From: Uranotaenia lowii
Taxonomy: Eukaryota > Arthropoda > Insecta > Diptera > Culicidae
Length of the DNA: 64,000 nt
Direction of reading: 5' to 3'
Assembly (NCBI RefSeq): GCF_029784155.1
Contig: NC_073693.1
Location: 226,005,094 to 226,069,093, forward strand
The notes beneath the pieces were generated by a model. It had not been told where the DNA came from, did not search any database, and saw only the letters and a program-made list of their open reading frames with translations. A program made the translations under genes and the position numbers. Every line of letters starts with the position of its first letter. The stretch's first letter is position 1. Shown here piece after piece: positions 1 through 10,919 of the stretch.

Positions 1-270
1 GCAACAACATTACATACTATATTATTGTTCAAAACCTATAAATAAAGTTATTTTATATAGAAAAATTCAATAAAGAATACAAAAGGTGGAATTACTCTCA
101 TCTCCCAAAATTTGTTTTTTGGTCTTGTAATATTTCGAATATTTGATTTTTTTTTTTCGAAATTTACATAAAATACTTCAAACTTTATTTATTTTCCCCT
201 CCGGCTTTTTTGGAAATTTCGAAGGGGGGGTTGGGGGGTGGCAAAGAAGAAATTGATATTTGTACCAGCC
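1..270 (+). mobile_element. Right part of a Harbinger-like MITE, cut by the window edge
   Basis: This stretch aligns along its length with the right part of the complete element at 51664-52072, sharing the AATTCAATAAA, AAATTTGTTTTTT and ATACTTCAAACTTTATT blocks and a G-rich tract at about 223-239. It ends in TGATATTTGTACCAGCC, a variant of the TGATATTTGTTCCGGCC end of the other copy. TTA follows, as expected if the target site is TWA. The left end lies outside the window. The superfamily is inferred from the terminal GGCC and the 3-bp target; no transposase is present. Confidence 0.5.
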
Positions 271-736
271 TTATATGTACTCAATAACAAAAATAAACAA
301 TTAACTTGACAGTTGCGAAAGTGATTTGTATGTGGAAATGGAATACTTCTAAATGGAAGTACCCTAAAAAGATTGTCATTTTTCAAATATTACCAAAACA
401 ATTTCAGGCCATGCAGATGATCATTGGAAATATCCTTAATCAATAACAAGGAAATAAACGTTGCTACAGAAAAGCGCAAATGGATCAGTGACTAAGATTT
501 CAGACTAAATATCCTTCTGAAAGGTCATGAACTGAATCCCAGTACAAGTTAAGGCGTATGCTTGGGAAATTCCAATGAAAATAATACAGAGAGCATCAGA
601 GGTAGATTCTCGAAGAACTGAAAAAAAAAAGAAAATTTTAAATATGGGTAAATGAAAAAAGTACAATCATAAGTTATTGTTAATTTTTTAATTAGATTTT
701 TACCTCAATTGGTCAAGACTTTATATTTCGCTTGTT
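271..736. other. AT-rich sequence, nothing recognised
   Basis: No coding, RNA or repeat signal seen beyond short homopolymer runs. Confidence 0.5.
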
Positions 737-1095
737 GTAGGCTAAGCTGCCGAAATCACAGCAAAATCTATAGTTTCAGAGAATTTTTAATCAATTTTCA
801 TTACTGAATCTGTGTCACAGAACACAGGATTTTAGAAATATCCACAGATTTAACAGAATTTAAAAATTTTGGACGTTTTTTCAAAATGAATGGATTTTTG
901 TAAATGTAAGTGTTGGGTTATTATGTTTGAATTGAAAAAATACAATAAAATTGGTAATGTTGATTGATTTTTTTTTTTTTTTTTGAGTAAAATGTATAAT
1001 AGACGCAATTTGACATGATTTTTGAATAAAATAAATGAGAAAAGGCATCACAAAAAACCGTCACAGATTTTTTGTTTAAATCATAAAAATCTAAT
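737..1095 (+). mobile_element. Decayed hAT-like MITE, CAAGGTTGCCG family
   Basis: The segment begins with CTAAGCTGCCGAAATCACAG and matches the better copy at 31322-31685 block by block: GACGTTTTTTCAAAAT, a GGTAATGTTGATTG-like block and GACGCAATTTGACATGA. Short TCACAG motifs recur through it. The right terminus (expected CGGCAACCTTG) is not visible, so the copy is truncated or eroded. Confidence 0.45.
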
Positions 1096-3480
1096 GCTCA
1101 TCTTTCTAGGAAGCTTTAGCGCCCATTTTATTAGCTGAGTACTTTTCACGCGGTATAAAAACGATAAACTTTTGAGAAAATTTTTACAAAATAATCATGA
1201 ACGGTTTCTAAAGCTTAAAATCCGATTCCAAATTTGGTGATATGTTAATTAATAATTTTTGTTGAGTGGTTGCTGGATTTGAACAAATTTACTCAGATAT
1301 TGCGTTAAAAATCCACCATTATTCCTTTCATCCTAAGATGTTCAAAAAATAAACGGAATATAAGATTTCGAATGCGCAATTTGATCCAACACTAAATATC
1401 AGAATTAGAAATAGGTATTTGATTCAAAAACTTCTTCGAAAAAAATGATCTTTAAAATTGTTAATTATATTCTGAAGAACGAAATATAAAGTTTGTTATA
1501 AACCAAGTCAAATGAAGAAAATTTCAAAACAAATATTAAAAATAAGAAAAAATAACAGAATGAATTTTCTTATTATTAGGTATCTATAACTTAACATTGG
1601 TTTAAACTCTAATGTTACAATTAAATATCAATAAAAAAATGAGTTTTTGAACATTATTTCTTTGTTTTAAGTAAGATAACAATGATAATCGAAATTTGAA
1701 GCGAAATTAAATAAATGTTATAAAGTCAGATATTGAACATTGAACAGATATGGCAACAAAATTATCACCAAAATATAACGATTTCATTTCGAAGAACTCA
1801 AAAGAGATTCGTTTTATTCAGGATTTCAGAATCTAAGAGAGGAAATCATAAAAGAAGTAAAGAAAAAAGAACAACGAATGAAATCTGAGATTTAAAATAT
1901 ATTTTAAGACTCAAAAAACGCGTACTTTGCATTTTAAAAGTAGTTCAAGGAAGAAACAGAAGAAAAAATTGTACGCAAATTGAGTGTTTTCAATGCATTT
2001 TTGTAAAAAAAAACAAATTTCATAACTATTTGATTTGAATTTAAGGTGAAACAAAATTCGGGAATAATATTGATATTCTTATTTTCTGTTTAATGCACTG
2101 GAGCGTTCATTTTTGATAAATATTATATTATAAAAAAAAGAATCATTATTAAGAGTAGACAATCGAATGCATTCCAGGTAATACATAACGAAAAGCAGAA
2201 TTTAATATTAAAAATTAAAAAAACTTATTTGAAACATTCTAAAGAAGTTGCAAAAATGTATAAAATGAGAAGTGCTGTTTGCAAACACTGAACATTGTGA
2301 TGTGCCATGTCTGAAAATTTGATATTTGATAAAAAATATTTCAAAAATGATTTTAGCGATAAAAGAAACACGAATGAGTAATATTGATTATAAAGGTGAC
2401 CCATATTAACATTTTCATCGGAAATTGATCGAAAATTGACATACCAGTTTGTTAAAAAAAAATTAAATAAAATGGAAGCAAATTAATTTATAGGATCAAT
2501 ATTTTTCCAATGATGTCAAGAAATATAAACTTATAAATTCATTGAATAATTTCGGTCCGCAGAGGAAGGCTTCACCATTAACATGTCTTTGAATATATGT
2601 ATGGATGAAGAAAAACAATGTGACTATCCACTATCCAAAATTATGGAATCTCAAATTATCGTTTTCCGCGAATAATAAGCCACTGTCTCTATTCATTCCA
2701 CTTTGGGCGAGAACAAAAATACCTTCGTAAAAAATCATAGTCAGAAGTCCCAACTACTTCTTTGAGTGTTGTTAAGGTCCACCTAATAAAATTTGTTAGA
2801 TTTTTAACGAAAATATTTTGAAATCTTTCTTATTACACCCCACTTTTTCGGCTCAAATCCAGTTTCATGAACATAAATTATCATTTACTCTTCATCTACT
2901 TACATAAAAATTAGTTTAGTAATCATTCAAAGGCAAAATGAATGCCTGAGAATTAAAACACACATTTTTTTGTAATAAAATACAACTTGAAGATTTCTAC
3001 TGAGATAACTTTTTTCAGAACATGTAACTATAAATTCAATTTTATAAGTTTCTAAGAACACCCCTGTTCAAACTAAGGCCTAGTTATCCTTAAATGTATG
3101 AGGTTTGGCAAAAGTTGTGAGTCTTCAAAAAAGCCAAATTTTTTAAATCCAGTTTCTTCGGTGGCAAAAGAAAGTCTCAAAAAGTCGTTTTTGATTATTT
3201 TTTTCTCAAAAATTATATCAAATCCTAGAAACTGATAACTTGTTGTGTTAAGTTCTTTTTAGATCTAAATTCTAAAAATTAAACTAATTAAATCTTACTA
3301 CCTACCTATACATAGTAGTTTTAAAATCAGTTTTATGAAAACAACTACATTTTGTAAGAATAAATTTGATTTCTTAGTGAAAATTTAAGGTGAAAAACCC
3401 AAAACAAAAAGTTATTAGACGACAGGACGACATGACGATTTAAAATTCTAAAAGTTAGTAACGCGTTTTTTTAATAGCCA
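1096..3480. other. Long AT-rich stretch, nothing recognised
   Basis: No open frame of useful length, no inverted termini and no RNA-like sequence found. It could be old transposon sequence or intergenic or intronic host DNA. Confidence 0.4.
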
Positions 3481-4189
3481 ACAACCAGCAATCGAAAACC
3501 AAAGCTGTTCTAGTGATTATTTGCCTTCATTAAATTGGATTATCACATCTAGTACAGGGCAAAGCAAAAATCCAGTCAGGGGAAGCCCGAAGTCAACGAT
3601 CAACTCTGTCTCGTTCAATAAGTTCTTGTGATGTCAAGTACTTAACAAGCCCTTCGGAACAAAACAAAGTGTAGGAACCTATAGGTAGGTACCAAACATC
3701 GACAAGCCAAGCAAACAGCAAATTTCCCCAGAAGAAGGTCGGACTGCCTCTTGGCCGGGCGAAAACAAACCTAGGGGAGGATTTCCGCTACAAATTGAAT
3801 ACGCACCGCATCACGGATCGTTCCAGCAAGGAGTCTGTGAGGCCAGGAGCCAGATGGTACCCCCAGGTTCTTGAGCACTTCCCCGGGCTTTGCTCAAACC
3901 ATTGGCAGCTCGTGAATGAGCTATGGCGGGCCGCTTCAATGGCATCTCTCGAGTCCAAGATACGGAGAAATCGGCGAGCAACAACAGGCAGTAATCTGAG
4001 TCGATTTTGTTTGATTGATGATTTTTTTAATTTGGTTGAAAGAAACCGTTGACTTCGGTAGCGAAATGAAACTGTAATTTTATCCCTACTTTCAACCAGG
4101 TGATGGATGAACAGAAGTTGAATGAATGATAGGAATCAGAAGAACTCAGCAGTTAGATATGAACAATACTTGTTGAAGAAAATAAATTA
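3481..4189. other. GC-richer unassigned segment with a short open frame
   Basis: Base composition is more balanced than its surroundings from about 3590 to 4050. An 85-codon frame at 3795-4052 (+) has no family motif I recognise and no start context or neighbour that would support it. The segment lies just before the minisatellite at 4190 and may belong to the same unidentified repeat. Confidence 0.25.
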
Positions 4190-4752
4190 TTCCTTGAATC
4201 CGTTCAACCTGAAAGGATTTTCGATTCAAAAACATACAATCAGCAGCATCCTTGAAAACCTGCGCTTCCTAAACCATTTCATCTTTTCCACCGGAAGGCC
4301 AAATTTAAATAAACAACTTTAAAAATCTGCGCTTCCAAAGTCAATCCGTCTTTTCAACCAGTCTTTTCAAAAACGATCATCAGCGAAACTTATAAAACTG
4401 TACGTTTCCCAATCCGTCTTTTCCACCGAAAGGCTTATTAATAACAAACAGCAGCAGCAACCTTTAAAATCTGCGCCTGCTAAGCCAGTCCATCTTTTCC
4501 ACCGGAAGGCCAAATCTAAACAATCAGCAACAGCAGCCTTAAAACATTTCGCTTCCTTAGCCAATCCGTCTTTTCACCCGGAGGCCAAATGAAAAAGCAA
4601 CCAGCAAACTATAAAAATCTGTGTTTGCTAAGCCAATCTGTCTTTTCCACCGGAAAGCTGATTAAAAAAAAAACAGCAAGCAGCAGCAGCCAAATTTAAA
4701 AATCTGCGCTTCCTAAGTCAATCCGTCTTTTCCACCTAAAGGCCGATTCAAA
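4190..4752 (+). repeat. Minisatellite, about eight units of 65-85 bp
   Basis: Each unit carries CTGCGCTTCCTAAGCCAATC, then CGTCTTTTCCACCGGAAGGC, then an A-rich part with CAGCAGC. Unit starts lie near 4190, 4261, 4326, 4399, 4470, 4547, 4618 and 4703. Units differ by substitutions and by the length of the CAGCAGC/A-rich section. No long frame crosses the array, so it is read as a non-coding tandem repeat. Confidence 0.7.
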
Positions 4753-5025
4753 ACTCTCCGTCTTATTCACTGGAGGAACAAATGATCATAGAAAATTTGG
4801 TACCATTTGTCAATTCTTGAGTTATGCATAAATTTGTCATTTGTTTGGAAAGCTACTCCCCTCTTCCTGTGAGGAGGAGGGGTTTCAAACCATAGTAGGA
4901 ACCTTCTCCAGACTCCAATACCACACCCTGCCAAATATCACGCATATCGGTTCTGTAGTTTTCGAGTCTTAAGGGAACAGAAAGCCAGACCGACAGATAG
5001 GAATCAATTTTTATATAGATTTGGC
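4753..5025 (-). repeat. Dispersed repeat, family of the 38.7 kb array
   Basis: On the minus strand this reads ATCTATATAAAAATTGATT, a CTGTCGGTCTGGCTTTCTG block, then GACTCGAAAACTACAGAACC. The start of the array near 38670-38800 has the same order, including GACTCGAAAACTACTGAACC, followed in both by a GGTTCCTA.TA.GGTTTGA block and a pyrimidine-rich C-tract. It is a single unit here rather than an array. Confidence 0.6.
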
Positions 5026-6926
5026 TGACCAAAAATGTTAAAATCTGCTACAGAAGTTATCTTATCTCAAGCTGAAAAAGAACTTAAGTTAACCGAAAAT
5101 CTTCAACTGGAGATCACCTAAAGAATAAAACAAAAAAAAAACACCAAGGTTTTTAGAAAAAAAAAACAGGCAAAAGTATTCTTCCTTTTTTCTTAAAGAA
5201 ACAACATTAAGATAGCATTCACATTATTTCCCCATGTAATGATTACCTTCTTCTATATACCTTCCCATTTGTTCCGTTAATTTGACGATGGCGAAATTAT
5301 TCCCCATCGAACTGAACACTACTAATTTGAATCCCCCATGAATTTTCCCCGGATCGAATCACCGACCCGATGTAATGTATGGGCTGGAATACGTGAAGTG
5401 GTACTTGCCTTGCTGTCTGGAAGAATTTTCGTTCCCAGTGTGGCTGTTGTTGTTGGTTTCGTCGTTACAAGGAGAAGTAACAAGCTATAGCTATACCAAC
5501 TTTCGCTATCAATGAAAATGAACGAGGACGAGAACCAACAAAGCTGGAGCATGGAGGAGAAAAAATCGAAAGAAAAACTTCCCAGAGAGAGAGGGAGGGA
5601 TTGAGTGAAAAATACCTAATTGCGAAATCTAACGAATGGCAGCCGCCAAGGAGGGTGCAAATGGAGAAAGCTAGGTTGCAAAAAAAAATCAAATTATACA
5701 GACCAAAACCAAGTAAGGAGGGGACGAGAAAATCAACAAGCTGATGAATGATGTTCGCTTTTCTATTCTGAAACTGCCAAAGGAATAACCAGTCAGGACG
5801 ATGAGGCGAACAAGAAAAAAAAAAACACTCCAAAAGAGGGGTGTAAAAAGTGATTCATTGATTGGAGGGCATGTGTTAAGCTTTCCGGCTCGATCTGATG
5901 AGTGCTGAACTGGAAGAGCTAGCAAGCAAAAAAAACGGAGGTCGCTTGCTTCCAGGAAAGAGTCCTTTTGGCGCTATCGCCATTTATCATCATCAGTTAG
6001 CTTGAATGGAAGGATTTTCGGTCCCCCGGAAGAACCAAACAGAAAAACAGCCCAGAGCAATTAGCATTTGACTCTGTTTGGCCCCGACACAAGGATTTTA
6101 ATCAATTGACTTGGATATTTCTTTGAAGTCGTTACCAATGAATGGACCAACCTTCGAAAGACGTCCACACAATCAATCTCGTTCCTGAATGCCTTCGACG
6201 ACCATCCGATATCCTTCCAACGCAATCGCTGTGAAATGGTAATTGGCAAACTTTTGTCAGCTTGGTTCGTGAGAGAGTCAAAAATCAAAACGTCGATCAA
6301 TAAATCTTAGCAGCACGGCAAGGTTATTACCACACCCCTCGCATTTCCGGGGCAAAATAGTTTTACCATAAATTCTAGCCCCTTCAGACAGTATATTGCT
6401 TTTCGATAATGCTCTGCTGGCTTCCAGACTTGAAGTTAGCTAGTAGGAGCGAAAGCTAATCAATACCCTCACACTTGTGGAACAACGAACTCTGGATTCG
6501 AACAACTAAGAGGAGGGTTACCGGTGCAGGATTCCGGAACTGAAGCCATCAGCTCAGTCGAAGTGAGAGGAGGGATGAAAAATGACTTTATCCGGAGGAT
6601 TTTCCACGACATCAAGCCTGCACGTGAACGCTGCGGCACCACTTTCGATCTGAAGCTGAAGCCTAGGTCGTCATCCGGGTGTTGTGTTGCCTTCTTTTAG
6701 TACCTTTAGATGATGGTGCATCGTAGGATGTCTAAGATTAAAGGCCGACGCTGAGAGTAACGGTTACGCAACCAACGTTCTCTCGGGTAAACTATAAAGA
6801 AGTAATAGTTGTTTCGTATCTAGGAGCGGTTCTCAAAATTTGGCATCAATCAATCCTGATTCCCTTCTAGAAAATTATGATTCATCATTGACTGGAATAA
6901 CAGGAATTTGCCAATAAATGCTATTA
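5026..6926. other. Low-copy sequence with no recognised gene
   Basis: Composition is more balanced than the flanks, and no part resembles other segments of the window. Several frames of 60-122 codons occur on the minus strand between 5322 and 6300, but they overlap one another in different frames, are full of low-complexity runs and show no domain. It is probably unique host DNA (intron or intergenic). Confidence 0.4.
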
Positions 6927-7039
6927 TAAAGCATGGATCATCTTAAATCTGGACGCATTAAAACGGGTCTATCTCGGAGCTATGTGAACGAAATAAAAAT
7001 GTTTTGTGCTCAAAATGTAGGTTTTTTATTGCACTTCAA

Positions 7040-8033
7040 AGGAAAGGGTTTTGATGAAATTTTGAGCTTTCGTCGAATACCACTCATAATTTGGACACCC
7101 TGTTCGCTGACCTCAGCGGCCATTTTGTTCCACCATCTCTTCATCTCTGTTCCATTCGTCCTACCATTCTTATTCATTTCTGCTTAACAGTTGCCCAAAA
7201 CATTTTCCAATAGGGCGGAATTAAAGGCAGTTGGGTGGGTTGATGTCCTTTTCGACTAAATCCACCCCGTTGTCCCGATACCACTGTAGTACCTCTTTGC
7301 TGTAGTGGTAGCTTGCCAAATCTGGCCAAAACTTTACTGATCCTTCAAGAGATCTAATGTACGGAAGAATACGTTTTCTCAGGCATTCCTCTTTGTACAT
7401 CTTGGAGTCCATGGTTTTGTTTGCCAAAAAACCGGGTTTTTTCGACCGCAGCTGCAAATACCTTGTCAGATCGAAGACTTCCTTGCAAACTTATCACCAA
7501 AAACGAATTTGAACTTGCCGAGACATCTCCCCGACTAGTGAATTTATAAAATTTTTGGCTAGGAAGCTGCCCAAATCCATCTTCACGTACGTTGCGTCGT
7601 CCATGAGGATGTTTCCTTCGTACTTCGTTAGAACCTTGTTGTATAACTTCCGGGCACGTCCTTTAGCTACTACATTCTACTTCAATGTCCGGTTTGGTTG
7701 CTTACTGGCCCGATAGGATCGTATTGCTTCGCGTAGACGAATCCTTCTGACGGTGCACCGGTTGGTGTTGAATTTCTTGGCGATATCGTAGTCCGACTAC
7801 CCTGTGTTTGCCTTGATCGTTCTCAACACTTTCAAATGCACTTTCCGATCCTTAATTCTACTATCACGCTTGGAATGAACTTGACGATCGATAGTATGCA
7901 TCTCATCGAAGCGTTTGAAAACGCTGCACACGGTTGATTTGACCATCTTCACTGATTTCGCGATGTTTGAACCCGACCACTTCGAGTTTTTGACGTGGAT
8001 GCTCAAATTTAATATTCCTCTCGCGGCTTCCAT
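7040..8033 (-). pseudogene. ITmD37E transposase, pseudogene (copy 1)
   Basis: In its working form this enzyme cuts and pastes its own element into TA sites. The reading runs from ATG at 8031-8033 (MEAARG) through an N-terminal helix-turn-helix region (IAKSVKMVKSTVCSVF), a second DNA-binding segment (YDIAKKFNTNRCTVRRIRLR) and a catalytic domain. The first Asp lies in ILMDDATYVKMD (about 7593-7610). The second is in FWPDLAS (codon 7320-7322). The third catalytic position, 37 residues on at 7206-7208, is GGA (Gly) instead of GAA (Glu). In-frame stops follow KANTG, PNRTLK and NPPNCL, and a frameshift lies near GSFLAKNF. The protein cannot be active. Family assignment is from recalled motif patterns; spacing and residues are read directly. 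Confidence 0.88.
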
Positions 8034-8067
8034 CACGTGTAACTTTTTTGGAACAAAAAGAATCGTA

Positions 8068-8306
8068 CACAGTAAACGAAAATTACCGAGTTCGGTAATT
8101 TTTTTACCGAAATCCTAACATGTGTAAATCGTTAAACTGTTCGGTAATTTTTTCGGTAAAAAATAAACGAACATCGGTAAATGAAGAATCGATTTACCAA
8201 TGTTCGTTTATTTTTTACCGAAAAAATTACCGAACAGTTTAACGATTTACACATGTTAGGATTTCGGTAAAAAAATTACCGTACTCGGTAATTTTCGTTT
8301 ACTGTG
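8068..8306. mobile_element. TA-flanked foldback MITE nested in mariner copy 1
   Basis: A 239 bp near-perfect palindrome begins CACAGTAAACGAAAATTACC and ends in its complement (CGTTTACTGTG), with TA on both sides (8066-8067 and 8307-8308). The arms are full of TCGGTAA and its complement TTACCGA, and the loop near 8187 is only a few bases. The second mariner copy keeps the undisturbed site as a single TA at 35884-35885, so the insertion is directly demonstrated. The MITE lies about 35 bp upstream of the transposase ATG. Near-identity of the arms suggests a recent insertion or ongoing arm conversion. Confidence 0.92.
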
Positions 8307-8434
8307 TAGTGACATTTCAGCACTGATAAAGAAAACATTCCGAAACAAAGTACAGTCAAAACAGATTCCAGATTCGACAACTAGAAGTGCTATGGTATAA
8401 CAGTGCGTCCAGATTTAAGAAGATCCATGCTTTA

Positions 8435-8789
8435 CGTCGACCCTTAGTTACTAAGGCTTAGTATTTACTTCCCAGCAAATATGGGTCGATTCACGATGAC
8501 GTAATTCTCTTTTGTAGTGACAGTTCGCAGGTACTGTTTACAAAATTGTACGATACAGGGTGTGGTAAAATTTTTCGTGTAGCTGCTCGGTCAAGAATTG
8601 TAACTCAAAACTCAGTTTGAGGATGGCAAATAAAACAAGTCTCATTTTGTAAATTAATTTTAGCGCATTTTTTTTGATTTCTTGACGGAAATCTCTCCGG
8701 GAATGTACAGAAAGTTGAATACTCATACAAAGTTTGAAAAGAAGGTTTGTTTATTAAAATGTTTCGAAACCCTTTTTTCAATATATTTC
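8435..8789. other. Short unassigned interval
   Basis: It contains CCCAGCAAATATGGGTCGAT at 8472, which resembles the CCCAGCAAAC end of the nested MITE at 19189, and ACAGGGTGTGGTAAAATTTT near 8555, which resembles a mariner terminus. I found no matching partner end for either. Confidence 0.3.
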
Positions 8790-8797
8790 TTATGTAC

Positions 8798-9222
8798 CAG
8801 GGGTGCCAGGTGGTTTTGATATAAATTAGAACACTGCCATGAAAATAGAATCAATTAAACGGAAAAAACATGCATCTAAACTTGGTTTGCATAAATAAAG
8901 GCGAAATACAGGTACTGAAAACTAATCAAATTATGCAACTGAAGCGTGCAAAACCTTAGCTGATCTAAAGTTTAAATAAAAAAAATCACTTTAATACAAT
9001 CTGAACCAAAGATAATCACCGGTTGAATCATTTCATTATAGTTTGGTTTGAAGTTCTCAACATTTAACTATAAATAAAGTTATAATTTAGATTTTTTTTG
9101 AAAATCAGGACAGATCGATTTAAAAAAATCAGGACAATTCAAGCGTTTTTGAAAAATCAGGACGGTCTCTTGAAAATCAGCACAAATCCTGAAAAAAAAA
9201 AACAGAACACCTGGCACCTCTG
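8798..9222. mobile_element. hAT-like MITE, CAGGGGTGCC family
   Basis: The ends are CAGGGGTGCCAGGTG and CACCTGGCACCTCTG, a 15-bp inverted repeat with one or two mismatches. The flanks TTATGTAC (8790-8797) and TTCTGTAT (9223-9230) agree at six of eight positions, consistent with an aged 8-bp target duplication. Near the right end the motif AATCAGGACA recurs (about 9104, 9128, 9156 and, as AATCAGCACA, 9176). An 8-bp duplication and a CAGGG terminus point to the hAT superfamily. No transposase is present. Confidence 0.7.
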
Positions 9223-9230
9223 TTCTGTAT

Positions 9231-9643
9231 CAACCTACTTTGCATTGCATATTCTGAGGGAGCGCTTCTACTTGAAACTAAAAATCTTATCGATTGTTCA
9301 AATGTGGAAGCTTCTTAATTATTCGAATGTTCCGACTCGATTGTCCTTGTATTATTTTGACCTGAATTTGTTAATGTTGAAAACGCAGGTTTCAGTGGTG
9401 GAAGAGAGTTAATCTTTATTCGTTTGTTCGTCAAGTCCTCAAATAACTACTTATAACATATGCGATAGCTATTTATATTATTCACTGAAGTGATATCCTC
9501 ACTTATTAGTTTTCTCATATTCGTGTGATATTCTGAGCTAACCACTCAGAATATCTGGCAACACTGGTGAGATACCACGAACCTAAATTGAGTTGTTTGG
9601 CTTCATAGTGTGATGATGTAAAAATTTGTACCGTGTTTACCTA
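9231..9643. other. Unassigned interval with one perfect hairpin
   Basis: At 9527-9555 an 11-bp stem (GATATTCTGAG / CTCAGAATATC) encloses a 7-nt loop. Nothing else is recognised. The hairpin may be the tip of an old foldback insertion or chance. Confidence 0.3.
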
Positions 9644-10057
9644 AGCCCTAGAATAAAAGTGCGGCAGACTGTCACCGCGGAGTTCCAATCGAACTGTCAA
9701 CAGTCGTTCCAATCGAGCTTAACCATTTTTACTATTTCAAATTCGTGGGAAGTATTGTAATCTGTGTGACTGTGACTTTCAATTTTTCAATTGAAATTAA
9801 TCAAGAATGAAGAGAAAATTCATTGAAGCAAAACGGAAAGAAGCACATCATCTTTATTTTAACAATTGACACAACGGAGAACAAATTAAATAATATTCAC
9901 AAAACGAAAATCAACTTCACAATCTGCGACACAGCTGCACATCAACAAGAAGTCATGCGAATGTTTACGTATTGGCAGTGTTGAAAGATTACAGAAGCTT
10001 TTTCAGTGCAGCCAAATCGGTGAGAAATTCTGTCTGCCGCACTTTTACTGTAGGGCT
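9644..10057. mobile_element. 414 bp inverted-repeat element (AGCCCTA termini)
   Basis: The left end AGCCCTAGAATAAAAGTGCG continues CAGAC; the right end is its complement, with GTCTGCCGCACTTTTACTG then TAGGGCT. The match spans about 24 of 27 bases. No target duplication of standard length is clear (the flanks are TTTACCTA and TTATGTTT), so the superfamily is left open. The interior is non-coding. Confidence 0.65.
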
Positions 10058-10917
10058 TTATGTTTACCATCATCAGCTGTCATCATCAATCATCACCGCT
10101 ATTGTTTCAATTGCGAATTGACTCAAAGCATGCGGAACCAAAACAAACAAAACTCAACAGTTAACAAATGCACATACTTGTACGATGACACTATTTAGGG
10201 ACAGAAGAATCCATTAGAAGAAAATTCTCCGATCAACGTACTGTAAGAAAAGCCTGGACTATTCTAAATTTTAATGATATAATTTCTCCGGACAATATAA
10301 ATATCGTCTGGTAGTTTTACTCTTAAGTTTTGTTTTCAACTGGATTAAAAATTTATTGCTTTTTTATTGTTTGTTTCATTAGACTAAAACATCTAATTTC
10401 TTAACAACTAATCTACTATTCAAAGTGTTTTAGTATCCCAAAATTGAGCTGAGCTGAGCAAAAACAGTGAGATCAACCAATGAATCGACCCATAAAATTA
10501 CATTGGAATGATAACTCAAGTCGTTAACAACGTTAGTGCAAATCGTAATTCCTACCAAATAAGTGAAAGATCGTAAAAATTGCTACTTGAAGTCGGTTGA
10601 AATGGGATATGATAAAAAGTCCGCCATGTTTGCAGATTTTGCTTCATTTGTTCTCCCGCGCAGGTTTCAAAGGAGAAAACAGTTTTGTGATTCTCACTGC
10701 GACCAGCAGTGCAACCAGATTGCCAAAAATCAAATGCAGAATTTGAAAAAAAAAAACGTCTAAAGGGAGAGACAGCAAACATTGTCGCTGGCATCGGTTT
10801 CCATGCGTTAAGAGTGAAAACTTGCGCTCTCTTTCATTATTTCTGTATGTACGAATAAGGAGTCGAATATTGTCCAAATCGGATAGTCTCTATCGCTTCT
10901 ACCAAAAGTAGGGTGTG
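10058..10917. other. Unassigned interval
   Basis: Overlapping 66-80 codon frames on both strands at 10552-10877 have no recognisable motif and appear to be chance frames. No inverted termini seen. Confidence 0.35.
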
Positions 10918-10919
10918 TA

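Larger units (their letters stand above)
6929..8432 (-). mobile_element. ITmD37E-type Tc1/mariner transposon, copy 1, full length but dead
   Basis: Both inverted ends are present: AAGCATGGATCATCTTAAAT at 6929 and its near-perfect complement ending CCATGCTT at 8432, each flanked by the TA target (6927-6928 and 8433-8434). The transposase reads on the minus strand. A 239 bp foldback MITE sits between the outer end and the transposase start; without it and one TA the element would be about 1263 bp. The family is recognised from DD37E spacing and from the FWPDLAS and NPPNC blocks. Stop codons and a lost catalytic residue make it non-functional. Confidence 0.9.

Noticed and set aside
3795..4052. 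85-codon plus frame in balanced-composition DNA
   Set aside because: No motif, no neighbouring coding remains, and it sits beside a minisatellite.
5465..5833. 122-codon minus frame rich in Phe, Ser and Leu that looks like membrane segments
   Set aside because: The hydrophobic runs come from A-rich plus-strand DNA read in reverse; two other frames overlap it and no family is recognised.
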